Positions 9,336 through 16,916 of a stretch of DNA of 64,000 bases are shown in pieces (the stretch's first letter is position 1; each line of letters starts with the position of its first letter). The DNA is taken from assembly GCF_022385335.1 (NCBI RefSeq), contig NZ_CP092431.1, forward strand, positions 8,060,001-8,124,000, written 5' to 3'. The notes below the pieces were generated by a model, which made no database searches, was not told where the DNA came from, and worked only from the letters and a program-made list of their open reading frames with translations. The position numbers were made by a program, and so were the translations under genes. Origin of the DNA: Streptomyces deccanensis. GTDB taxonomy: Bacteria > Actinomycetota > Actinomycetes > Streptomycetales > Streptomycetaceae.

Positions 9336-9877
9336 GCCAGACCCCTCTCGGTGAGCAGCTGGTGGACCAGCGCCGCGGACTCCTGGACCGTCTGGTCCTG
9401 CGACTCGATCCGCAGGTCCGGGGTCTCGGGGGCCTCGTACGGGTCGTCGACCCCGGTCAGCCCGGAGATCTCACCGGCCGCCTGCTTGGCGTACAGGCCC
9501 TTCACATCGCGTACGGAGCACACCTCGACCGGAGTCGCCACGTGCACCTCGACATACGCGGCGCCGCTCGCCGCGTGCCGCTTGCGGACCGCCTCGCGGC
9601 TGTCGGCGTACGGCGCGATGACCGGCACGAGTGCCTTGACGCCGTTGCGGGCGAGCAGGTCGGCGAGGAAGCCGATGCGCTGCACGTTGGTGTGCCGGTC
9701 GGCGCGACTGAAGCCGAGGTCCGCGGTGAGGAACTCGCGGATCTCGTCGCCGTCGAGGACCTCCACGAGGTGGCCCTCCGCGCGCAGGCGGCCCGCGAGT
9801 TCGTAGGCGATGGTGGTCTTGCCGGCACTCGGCAGACCCGTGAGCCAGACGGTGGCTCCGGTGGCTCCGGTCGTCAC
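9332..9877 (-). CDS. cysC: Adenylylsulfate kinase
   Basis: 181-residue kinase that phosphorylates APS to PAPS. The P-loop GLPSAGKTT sits near residue 13; DGDEIREFLTADLGFSRADR and the lid segment KGLYAKQAAGEISGLTGVDD are the substrate-binding parts. The GTG at 9877 has a ribosome site (AGGAG) 7 nt upstream and starts just before the conserved VWLTG, so it is chosen over a much longer upstream frame that crosses cysH. Confidence 0.94.
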   Translation of the reverse strand: MTTGATGATVWLTGLPSAGKTTIAYELAGRLRAEGHLVEVLDGDEIREFLTADLGFSRADRHTNVQRIGFLADLLARNGVKALVPVIAPYADSREAVRKRHAASGAAYVEVHVATPVEVCSVRDVKGLYAKQAAGEISGLTGVDDPYEAPETPDLRIESQDQTVQESAALVHQLLTERGLA

Positions 9878-9951
9878 TTGGTTCTCCTGGTTCGTCGCGG
9901 GAGCACGGCCCGTCCCGGGGCCGGTGTTCCCGACGGTCTCGGCTGTCTCGG

Positions 9952-10722
9952 TCACAGGTGCAGCCCGCACTCGGTCTTGGAGTTGCCCGCCCAGCGGCCC
10001 GCCCGCGCGTCCTCGCCGGGGGCGACCCGGCGGGTGCAGGGGGCGCAGCCCACGGAGGTGTAGCCGTCCATGAGCAGGGGGTTGGTGAGCACGCCGTGCT
10101 CGGCCACGTACGCGTCCACGTCGTCCTGCGTCCAGCGGGCGATCGGGGAGATCTTGACCTTGCCGCGCTTCTCGTCCCAGCCGACGACCGGGGTGTTCGC
10201 CCGGGACGCGGACTCGTCGCGGCGCAGGCCCGTCGCCCACGCGTCGAAGCGGGTCAGCCCCTCTTCGAGCGGCTTGACCTTCCGCAGGAAGCAGCACAGG
10301 TCGGGGTCGCGGTCGTGCAGCTTGGGGCCGTACTCGGCGTCCTGCTCGGCGACCGTCTGCCGCGGCGTGATCGTGATGACGTTGACGTCCATCACGGCCT
10401 CGACGGCGTCCCGGGTGCCGATGGTCTCCGGGAAGTGGTAGCCGGTGTCCAGGAACACGACGTCGACGCCGGGCCTGGCCCGGGAGGCGAGGTGCGCGAC
10501 GACCGCGTCCTCCATGGAGGAGGTCACGCAGAAACGCTTGCCGAAGGTGTCCACGGCCCACTGGAGGATCTCCAGGGCCGAGGCGTCCTCCAGATCGCGG
10601 CCGGCCTGCTCGGCGAGCGCCTTGAGCTCGGCGCGCTTGGCCGCGTCCGGGTCGGTCGCGTCCTGATCGGCCGCGTCCGCCTGGGACGCGGATGTATCGG
10701 AATCCGCCTGAACGGCAGTCAT
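9952..10722 (-). CDS. cysH: Assimilatory APS/PAPS reductase (iron-sulfur type)
   Basis: 256-residue thioredoxin-dependent reductase giving sulfite. PP-loop family protein with a SSMEDAV substrate loop, the two cysteine pairs DLCC and GCAPC that bind a [4Fe-4S] cluster, and the C-terminal catalytic ECGLHL. The cluster-binding pairs are typical of bacterial APS reductases, so direct use of APS is likely even though cysC is next door. The ATG at 10722 overlaps the preceding small gene by 4 nt; the frame extends to 10818 but upstream residues are not conserved. Confidence 0.95.
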   Translation of the reverse strand: MTAVQADSDTSASQADAADQDATDPDAAKRAELKALAEQAGRDLEDASALEILQWAVDTFGKRFCVTSSMEDAVVAHLASRARPGVDVVFLDTGYHFPETIGTRDAVEAVMDVNVITITPRQTVAEQDAEYGPKLHDRDPDLCCFLRKVKPLEEGLTRFDAWATGLRRDESASRANTPVVGWDEKRGKVKISPIARWTQDDVDAYVAEHGVLTNPLLMDGYTSVGCAPCTRRVAPGEDARAGRWAGNSKTECGLHL

Positions 10723-10898
10723 ATCTGATCCCCTCCGCTGTCGGCTCGCTGAACCCCTCGGGCCAACAGCCCGAGGAACTTCAACTGGAAGGCTCGATTG
10801 CAGGCCCCGCATTCCCACGCGCCGTGTCCCTCTTCGTTCGGGCGCAGGTCCTCGTCACCGCAGTAGGGGCAGTAGAAGGGCGCGGCACGCTCGCTCAC
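10719..10898 (-). CDS. Small zinc-ribbon protein of the sulfur operon
   Basis: 59-residue protein, function unknown. It has two Cys pairs, YCPYCG at residues 9-14 and ECGACN at 29-34, spaced as in a rubredoxin-like or zinc-ribbon knuckle. The GTG at 10898 follows a GGAGG site and overlaps the sir stop codon by 4 nt, while its own stop overlaps the cysH start by 4 nt, so it is translated in step with both. That position suggests a redox or metal partner for the sulfite or APS reductase; this is inference only. Confidence 0.85.
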   Translation of the reverse strand: MSERAAPFYCPYCGDEDLRPNEEGHGAWECGACNRAFQLKFLGLLARGVQRADSGGDQI

Positions 10899-12586
10899 GA
10901 CAGGGCCTCCTCGGAAGCGCGCGTGACCCATGCGGCGAAGCGCTCGCCGTCCTCGCGCTCCTCCTGGAAGCGCTTGAGCACGCGCTCGACGTAGTCGGGG
11001 AGGTCGTCGGCGGTGACCTTCAGGCCGCGCACCTTGCGGCCGAAGCCGGCCTCCAGGCCGAGCGCGCCGCCCAGGTGCACCTGGTAGCCCTCGACCTGCT
11101 CGCCCTGGTCGTTGAGCATGAGCTGGCCCTTGAGACCGATGTCCGCCACCTGGATACGCGCACAGGCGTTCGGGCAGCCGTTGATGTTGATGGTGATCGG
11201 CTCGTCGAACTCCGGGATCCGGCGCTCCAGTTCGTCGATCAGCAGGGAGCCGCGCGCCTTGGTCTCGACGATGGCGAGCTTGCAGTACTCGATACCGGTG
11301 CAGGCCATCGTGCCGCGCCGGAACGGCGACGGGTTGACGGTGAGGTCCAGCGCCTCCAGGCCGGCGACCAGCGAGTCGACCTGCTCCTCGGTGACGTCGA
11401 GCACGATCATCTTCTGCTCGACCGTGGTGCGGACCCGGCCGGAGCCGTGCGCCTCGGCGAGGTCGGCGATCTTCGTCAGCGTGGTGCCGTCCACCCGGCC
11501 GACGCGCGGGGCGAACCCGACGTAGTAGCGGCCGTCGTTCTGCTGGTGGACGCCCACGTGGTCGCGCCAGCGGGCCACCGGCTGGTCGGGCGCCGGCCCG
11601 TCGACCAGCTTGCGCTTGAGGTACTCGTCCTCCAGGACCTGGCGGAACTTCTCCGTGCCCCAGTCGGCGAGCAGAAACTTCAGCCGGGCGCGGGTGCGCA
11701 GCCGCCGGTAGCCGTAGTCACGGAAGATCGAGATGACGCCCTCGTAGACGTCGGCGACCTCGTCCAGCGGGACCCAGGCGCCGAGCCGCTGCCCGATCTT
11801 GGGGTTGGTGGACAGGCCGCCGCCGACCCAGAGGTCGAAGCCGGGGCCGTGCTCGGGGTGGCGGACACCGACGAAGGCGATGTCGTTGATCTCGTGCGCC
11901 ACGTCGAGCAGCGGCGAGCCGGAGATCGCGGACTTGAACTTGCGGGGCAGGTTCGAGAAGGCGGGGTTGCCGATGATGCGCCGGCTGATCTCCTCCATCG
12001 CGGGCGTGCCGTCGATGATCTCGTCGGCGGCGATCCCGGCGACGGGTGAGCCGATGATCACACGCGGGGTGTCACCGCAGGCCTCGGTGGTGGACAGGCC
12101 TACGGCCTCCAGCCGCTCCCAGATCTCGGGCACGTCCTCGACGCGGATCCAGTGGTACTGCACGTTCTGCCGGTCGGTGATGTCGGCCGTGCCGCGCGCG
12201 AACTCCTGCGAGATCTCGCCGATCACCCGCAGCTGCTGGGTGGTCAGCCGACCGCCGTCGATGCGCACCCGCAGCATGAAGTACTTGTCGTCCAGCTCCT
12301 CCGGCTCCAGGATCGCGGTCTTGCCGCCGTCGATGCCGGGCTTGCGCTGGGTGTAGAGACCCCACCAGCGCATACGGCCGCGCAGGTCGTTGGGGTCGAT
12401 GGAGTCGAAGCCGCGCTTGGAGTAGATCGTCTCAATGCGTGTCCGCACATTGAGACCGTCGTCGTCCTTCTTGAACTGCTCGTTGCCGTTCAGCGGGGTG
12501 AAATGACCCGCGGCCCACTGGCCCTCGCCACGGTGACGGCTCACCTTGCGGCGGGGCGTGGCGGGGTTCTGCGGGGTGGCGGCCAT
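10895..12586 (-). CDS. sir: Ferredoxin-dependent sulfite (nitrite/sulfite) reductase
   Basis: 563-residue siroheme and [4Fe-4S] enzyme for six-electron reduction of sulfite to sulfide. The two-fold repeated NIR/SIR architecture is visible; cluster ligands are in MACTGIEYCKLA and INGCPNACAR, and siroheme-contacting basic residues lie in the N-terminal half (HWIRVEDVPEIWERL region). Nitrite reductase is the close alternative, but the operon of cysHCDN and CbiX strongly favours sulfite. The start is ATG 12586 with an AAGGA site; the frame to 12646 adds unrelated residues. It is the first large gene of the operon, 171 bp after the leader peptide. Confidence 0.94.
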   Translation of the reverse strand: MAATPQNPATPRRKVSRHRGEGQWAAGHFTPLNGNEQFKKDDDGLNVRTRIETIYSKRGFDSIDPNDLRGRMRWWGLYTQRKPGIDGGKTAILEPEELDDKYFMLRVRIDGGRLTTQQLRVIGEISQEFARGTADITDRQNVQYHWIRVEDVPEIWERLEAVGLSTTEACGDTPRVIIGSPVAGIAADEIIDGTPAMEEISRRIIGNPAFSNLPRKFKSAISGSPLLDVAHEINDIAFVGVRHPEHGPGFDLWVGGGLSTNPKIGQRLGAWVPLDEVADVYEGVISIFRDYGYRRLRTRARLKFLLADWGTEKFRQVLEDEYLKRKLVDGPAPDQPVARWRDHVGVHQQNDGRYYVGFAPRVGRVDGTTLTKIADLAEAHGSGRVRTTVEQKMIVLDVTEEQVDSLVAGLEALDLTVNPSPFRRGTMACTGIEYCKLAIVETKARGSLLIDELERRIPEFDEPITININGCPNACARIQVADIGLKGQLMLNDQGEQVEGYQVHLGGALGLEAGFGRKVRGLKVTADDLPDYVERVLKRFQEEREDGERFAAWVTRASEEALS

Positions 12587-12650
12587 GGTGTGTATGTCCT
12601 TCGGGAAAGGCGTGGAAGCGGCTCTGACCCGCGCTTGCGCGCGCATGCGG

Positions 12651-12671
12651 GCACACGCGGGCAGCGTGTGC
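12651..12671 (-). promoter_or_regulatory. Hairpin between leader peptide and sir, candidate attenuator
   Basis: A perfect 8-bp stem (GCACACGC / GCGTGTGC) with a 5-nt loop lies in the 171-bp leader between the peptide stop and the sir start. Its place after a short cysteine-containing ORF is what an attenuator would need. There is no U-run on the minus strand after it, so if it acts it is not as a simple intrinsic terminator. Confidence 0.4.
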
Positions 12672-12757
12672 GACGCCTGCGCGTCCTTGCGCGGGCTGAA
12701 ACAGAGGGAGGGTGCGGCGCTGTCGCCCGGGGTCGTCCAACCCCTCGCGGGTCGGGC

Positions 12758-12841
12758 TCAGCTCACCGGACAGATGGCGCTGGACATGCGGCCGAGGTCG
12801 ACGTGCCGCCGACTCACCAAGGCAATTCCAGTTCCAGACAT
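12758..12841 (-). CDS. Putative cis-acting leader peptide of the sulfur operon
   Basis: 27-residue ORF reading MSGTGIALVSRRHVDL then GRMSSAICPVS, directly upstream of sir on the same strand. The SRRHVDL...R..SAIC pattern is what I remember from the short peptides that NCBI annotation calls putative leader peptide next to actinobacterial sulfur genes. The single Cys codon is fourth from the end, suited to sensing cysteine-charged tRNA through ribosome stalling. Too short to be detected as an ordinary gene; its function is inferred. Confidence 0.75.
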   Translation of the reverse strand: MSGTGIALVSRRHVDLGRMSSAICPVS

Positions 12842-12909
12842 GACGGAAGCGTGGCACGCCTCTTTAGACCGAGTCCACCGTCATCCACATTCCGGACAAG
12901 GATGTCTCG

Positions 12910-12924
12910 CATCGTGAGACGATG
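12910..12924. promoter_or_regulatory. Palindrome upstream of the sulfur operon, candidate operator
   Basis: CATCGT GAG ACGATG is a perfect inverted repeat with 3-bp spacer; a second overlapping inverted repeat (GTCTC...GAGAC, 7-bp spacer, 12904-12920) shares its centre region. It lies about 70 bp upstream of the leader peptide start and 10 bp from the end of the GNAT gene. Position and symmetry suggest a regulator site for the cys operon; I cannot name the regulator. Confidence 0.4.
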
Positions 12925-12933
12925 TGATGTGGG

Positions 12934-13515
12934 TCATGGTGTGGACGGGGCCGCGCCGGGCCAGGGTCCCGGCGCCGTCGCGTCGGGCTCCTCCGTCACC
13001 TTCGTGTCGAACAGGGCGAAACCCCGCCGCAGGTAGTTCGCCATCGCGTGCTCCCCGTCCCGGGAGCAGGTGTGCAGCCACACCCGCTTGGTCGGCGGCA
13101 GCCCCGGCCACCGCTCGGCGAGGTCCCAGGCGCGGGCCGTGCCGTACGACAGCAGATGCCCGCCGATGCGCCGCCCCCGGAACCCCGGGATCAGCCCGAA
13201 GTAGACGATCTCCACGACCCCGCCGTCCTGCGGCTCCATCTCCACATAACCGGCGGGCGTGCCCCGGTCGTAGGCGACCCAGGTCTCCACGCCCGGCCGC
13301 TCCAGATGCTCCCGCCACCGCTCGTACGACCACGACAGCCGGTCGATCCACAGGACGTCCCCGCCGACCGAGGCGTACAGGAAACGGCTGAACTCGGGGG
13401 AGGGGACCTCGGCGCGCACGATGTGCACGCCGTCGCCCTCGGGCGCCGCGGCGGGAAGCAGATCGCTCGGCGAGGTCTGCTCCAGGGACCAGGTGGTGAC
13501 GGTACTGCTGCTCAT
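12934..13515 (-). CDS. GNAT family N-acetyltransferase
   Basis: 193-residue acetyl-CoA-dependent acetyltransferase. The acetyl-CoA loop is in IPGFRGRRIGGHLLSYGTARAW (residues about 110-131), preceded by the beta4 strand VVEIVYFGL and followed by VWLHTCSRDGEHAMANYLRRGF. Substrate is unknown. It ends just upstream of the sulfur operon promoter and has no operon partner. Confidence 0.9.
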   Translation of the reverse strand: MSSSTVTTWSLEQTSPSDLLPAAAPEGDGVHIVRAEVPSPEFSRFLYASVGGDVLWIDRLSWSYERWREHLERPGVETWVAYDRGTPAGYVEMEPQDGGVVEIVYFGLIPGFRGRRIGGHLLSYGTARAWDLAERWPGLPPTKRVWLHTCSRDGEHAMANYLRRGFALFDTKVTEEPDATAPGPWPGAAPSTP

Positions 13516-13573
13516 GGGCCCAGGGAATCACGCGCCCCGGCCCGCCTCCAAGGGAGGGCCGGGTTCGCCCGAG

Positions 13574-15010
13574 CTAGTCGATCGTGTCCTCGACGTCCGA
13601 CAGTTTCACCGCGTACAGGACCCGTTCCGGAATGGGGTCGGTGAGGGTCCAGAGTTCGCCGGTTTCCGGGGAGTAGGAGAGGGAGGAGGTGTGCCGTCCC
13701 CAGCAGGCGTACGACCGGAGGTCCGACTTCTCGGCGGACGTTCCCGCCGGGCACTTCGTGGCCTCGGCGCCGTTCTCGTCCTGGCGCCAGAGCGTGCCGT
13801 GGCTCTCGCGGTCCTCGGCAGTCTGGTCGACGTAGTAGGAGCCCCGGTGGGCGAGGACGCCTTCGACACCGGAGGCATCGGTCTCGTACGCCTCGGTGGC
13901 GACGGCGGCGTGGTCGCGGCCCGTGGTGGTGAGCAGGCCGGTGCGGTCGCCGGTGATGTCGAGGGCGTAGCGCCAGACGCGGGCGGGCCGCTCCCCGCCC
14001 GGCCGGGACCGCTCGCTCGCGACCACGGTGGGCGGGGTCGACGTCCGGTCGAGGGAGAGCGAGCCGAGGCAGGGCACCCCGTCGCCGTCCCGCGCGTCAC
14101 AGCCGCCGCCCCTCGACGGGGTGTAGGAGGCGACCGCCGGCAGCGCGTACCGGTAGTGGTGGGCCGACCAGCCGTCGCCGGACCTGCCGATCGCCTCGCT
14201 GTCGGTCACGTCGGCGCGGAGGAACCGGGCCAGGTCGAACACGTACAGGGAGTCGTCCTGCCCGCCCCGGCTCCGCGGCCCCCGGGCGGTGACGATCAGC
14301 TTGTCCTCGTACCAGGCCATGCCGCCGAGCCGGGCGCGCAGCCCCTCGAAGCCCCGCTCGCCGGCCGTCGGCACGACCAGCAGAACCCAGCGGTATCTCA
14401 GGTTCGCCGGATCACTGGCGTCGACGAACGCGACCCTCGCGAGCCCCTGGTCGCCCGCACCGCCGCGCCCCGCACCGTCGGCGCGGGTGGCGTCCGCGCG
14501 GGCGTCGCCGTCGGACGTGGTGCCGACCGCGGGGGAGCCGCTCCCGGCGCCGCTGTGCGTCCAGCCGGACGCGATCACCTGGTTGTTCCGGGACGTGGTG
14601 ACCGAGCGGGGGACCCACCGGTCGTCGACCGCGTCACCGGGCTCCCAGCAGTACGCCCGCGCGGCCGCCGGCTCGACGGGCAGATTGTCCTTCTCGGTGC
14701 TGAAGCAGTCGGCCTCGGCGCGCATGGCGTGGTTCGCGCTGCCCAGCACCTCGTCGAGATCGACCCCGCCGCCCATCTCGTCGGTGAGCGTGCGCAGCCC
14801 CGCCCCGTCGGTCAGGGTCTCCCGGAGCTGGAGCGCGCGCAGCTCACCGGCCGAGGTGAGCGAGGAGAGGGCGCCCGGCGTCTCGCCGCCCGCCGCCTGC
14901 GACGTGCTGATCAGGGTGGCCGCCGCCGTGAGCGCCAGCGCGGTCCCCGCCAGGGACGCGCGCAGCGCACGCCCCCTTCTGCGTCGACGGTGCCTGCCGC
15001 GGTGCTTCAT
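13574..15010 (-). CDS. Secreted protein of unknown function
   Basis: 478-residue protein with a strongly basic N-terminus (MKHRGRHRRRRRGRALRASL) and a hydrophobic segment ending near STSQAA, that is a Sec-type signal peptide. The mature part repeats short strand patterns (WVLLVVPTAGERGF, MAWYEDKLIVTARG, VWRYALDITGDRTGLL, SSLSYSPETGELWTLTDP) suggestive of a beta-propeller, and has several Cys that may form disulfides. No catalytic motif was recognised. The start at ATG 15010 has a GGGAGG site 4 nt upstream. It stands alone between divergent or differently oriented transcripts. Confidence 0.82.
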   Translation of the reverse strand: MKHRGRHRRRRRGRALRASLAGTALALTAAATLISTSQAAGGETPGALSSLTSAGELRALQLRETLTDGAGLRTLTDEMGGGVDLDEVLGSANHAMRAEADCFSTEKDNLPVEPAAARAYCWEPGDAVDDRWVPRSVTTSRNNQVIASGWTHSGAGSGSPAVGTTSDGDARADATRADGAGRGGAGDQGLARVAFVDASDPANLRYRWVLLVVPTAGERGFEGLRARLGGMAWYEDKLIVTARGPRSRGGQDDSLYVFDLARFLRADVTDSEAIGRSGDGWSAHHYRYALPAVASYTPSRGGGCDARDGDGVPCLGSLSLDRTSTPPTVVASERSRPGGERPARVWRYALDITGDRTGLLTTTGRDHAAVATEAYETDASGVEGVLAHRGSYYVDQTAEDRESHGTLWRQDENGAEATKCPAGTSAEKSDLRSYACWGRHTSSLSYSPETGELWTLTDPIPERVLYAVKLSDVEDTID

Positions 15011-15201
15011 GAAACCTCCCGGGGACGGCCAACTGCCTACCGAGAACAAGATCTTGACGGAGAGGCAGGTGGGGCGGCCTGGCAGCGATGCTACGTCAGT
15101 GGGACACGTGTCACGCCGAGGTCCCGCGAAATACAGGGAGATCCCTCACCCCGACACCATGATCCGCTCACCGGTACGGAGGTTGGGAGTTCGGCGGGGG
15201 A

Positions 15202-16542
15202 TCACAGGTTCGGCCCGGCCCGCTCGTGCCCCGCACGCCCGTCCGCCCCGAGGAGGCCACCCGGCGCACCCCCCGCAACCCCGCTCCGCGCCCGCACCAC
15301 CCCCGGCGCCACCGAGTGCGGCAACAGGTCCAACGGGCTCTCGGGCAGCAGGACTTCGACGTCGGCGCGCTCGGTGAAGCGGTACGGCCGATGGTCGAGG
15401 AAGGGACCGAGATAGCGGCGCACCCGCGACATCTCGGCGCGGATCGTGACGGTGCGCGCGGGGTCCCCGAACATGTCGTCGGCGAGCGCGGAGGCGCTGC
15501 GCCCACCCCGGTGCAGGGCCAGCAGGTACAGGAGTTCGGCGTGGCGCGGGGTGAGCTCATGGGTCCAGGAGCCCGCGCAGCCGGCGACGGTGACCGTCCA
15601 GCCGCGCGGGTGGGACACGTCCAGGGTGATGTGCGTGGCGGCCGTGGCGGACGCCGGCTCCGCCACGGGCCGTATCAGCCAGCCGGCGGGCAACGGCTCG
15701 ACGATGCACGGGCCGAGCGCGGGCAGCCGGCACCGGCCGGGGGAGAGGGACTTGGGCAGGGCGATCCGGCTGGTGTACGGCATGCCGGTGACCGCGGCCG
15801 TCCAGCCGTCCCGGTCGACGGCGATCGCGCGGCCCCCGATCCGGGCCAGCACCGGGGCCGCCACCGCCCGTAGCTCTTCGAGCGAGATGAGGTGTAGCTC
15901 CCGCAAGTGCGCCTGGGCGAGCTTGGCGACCGAGTCGACGAGCGCGAGGGTGGAGGGGTGCAGGGTCTCCAGGGGGCCGCTGATGTCTACCGCGCCGAGG
16001 AGCCGGCCGTCGCGCGGGTCGACGATGGGGGCGCCGGTGCAGGTCCACGGGTGCAGGGCCCGCACGAAGTGCTCGGCGGAGAACACCTGGACGGCGCGCC
16101 GGGAGACCAGGGGCGTGCCGACGCCGTTCGTGCCGACGACCTCCTCGCGCCAGTCCGAGCCGATGCCCAGCCCTTGCCCGTCCGCCTTGCGCAGGACGGC
16201 CGTACTGCCCTCGCGCCACAGCACCCGGGCGTCCGCGTCCGCGACCATCATGATGTGCTGCGTGGTGTCCGCCAGGGAGAGCAGCCCCTCGCGGAGCACC
16301 GGCAGGACATGGCGCAGCCGCGAGGTCCGACGCCGCCGCTCGACCTCGTCCCGGCCGAGGAGGTCGGACCGGAAGTCGTGGTCGGGGTCGACGCCACCGC
16401 GCACCGTCCGGCCCCAGGACTCCCGGATCGCGGGGCGCGGGGCCGGTTTCGAGGGCCGTCCGTCGAGGGTGGAGGCGCGCACCTCGCCGAGGACCCGGGC
16501 CGCCCGGGCGGCGTCCGTAGCGGTCAGCCGTGTGACTTCCAT
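15202..16542 (-). CDS. GAF domain-containing transcriptional regulator
   Basis: 446 residues. The N-terminal half resembles the sensory part of AcoR-like activators (RESWGRTVRGGVDPD, GSDWREEVVGTNGVGTPL, VDPRDGRLLGAVDISGP), i.e. a GAF domain. There is no AAA+ domain; instead the C-terminus carries a winged-helix-like segment (LTPRHAELLYLLALHRGGRS, TVTIRAEMSRVRRYLG). The start at ATG 16542 opens the conserved region; a longer frame runs into the next gene and is rejected. The ligand and target genes are unknown; the nearest partner is the AidB-like gene upstream. Confidence 0.88.
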   Translation of the reverse strand: MEVTRLTATDAARAARVLGEVRASTLDGRPSKPAPRPAIRESWGRTVRGGVDPDHDFRSDLLGRDEVERRRRTSRLRHVLPVLREGLLSLADTTQHIMMVADADARVLWREGSTAVLRKADGQGLGIGSDWREEVVGTNGVGTPLVSRRAVQVFSAEHFVRALHPWTCTGAPIVDPRDGRLLGAVDISGPLETLHPSTLALVDSVAKLAQAHLRELHLISLEELRAVAAPVLARIGGRAIAVDRDGWTAAVTGMPYTSRIALPKSLSPGRCRLPALGPCIVEPLPAGWLIRPVAEPASATAATHITLDVSHPRGWTVTVAGCAGSWTHELTPRHAELLYLLALHRGGRSASALADDMFGDPARTVTIRAEMSRVRRYLGPFLDHRPYRFTERADVEVLLPESPLDLLPHSVAPGVVRARSGVAGGAPGGLLGADGRAGHERAGPNL

Positions 16543-16803
16543 CGGCGAGTGCGGCACACGTTCCTCCCGGCAGGCCGGTCCGCTCCCCGGCCCCTGGTGG
16601 CCGAGGAAGTCCGGATCCGCGCGACGGCGTTGACTGCGGGTCTCCCAGTGTGCCGCTCTTCGGCCACGGAGGGGCGTCCTCCGGCCACAGAGCGCCGACG
16701 AGTTGCAACCCCCTGCAACCCTGGCGGACCGCCCCGTGCTCCTTGAAACTTGTTCAACGTCGCCCGCTACGGCGTCTGGGCTCCGCTCCAAGGGGCCACA
16801 GAA

Positions 16804-16841
16804 GCGGGGGTGGTGCCGTGTCGGCGCAGCACCACCCCCGC
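16804..16841 (-). terminator. Strong hairpin downstream of the AidB-like gene
   Basis: A perfect 13-bp stem (GCGGGGGTGGTGC pairing with GCACCACCCCCGC) with a 12-nt loop lies 76 bp past the stop of the acyl-CoA dehydrogenase gene. GC-rich hairpins without a U-run are usual terminators in Streptomyces. The rest of the 16543-16916 gap shows no gene. Confidence 0.65.
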
Positions 16842-16916
16842 GTCGGACGGCCCGGTCGCACCACCCGAAAGAGCGGGCGCCCGCCGCGCGGCAGGATGTC
16901 CCCCGTACGGCTGCGC

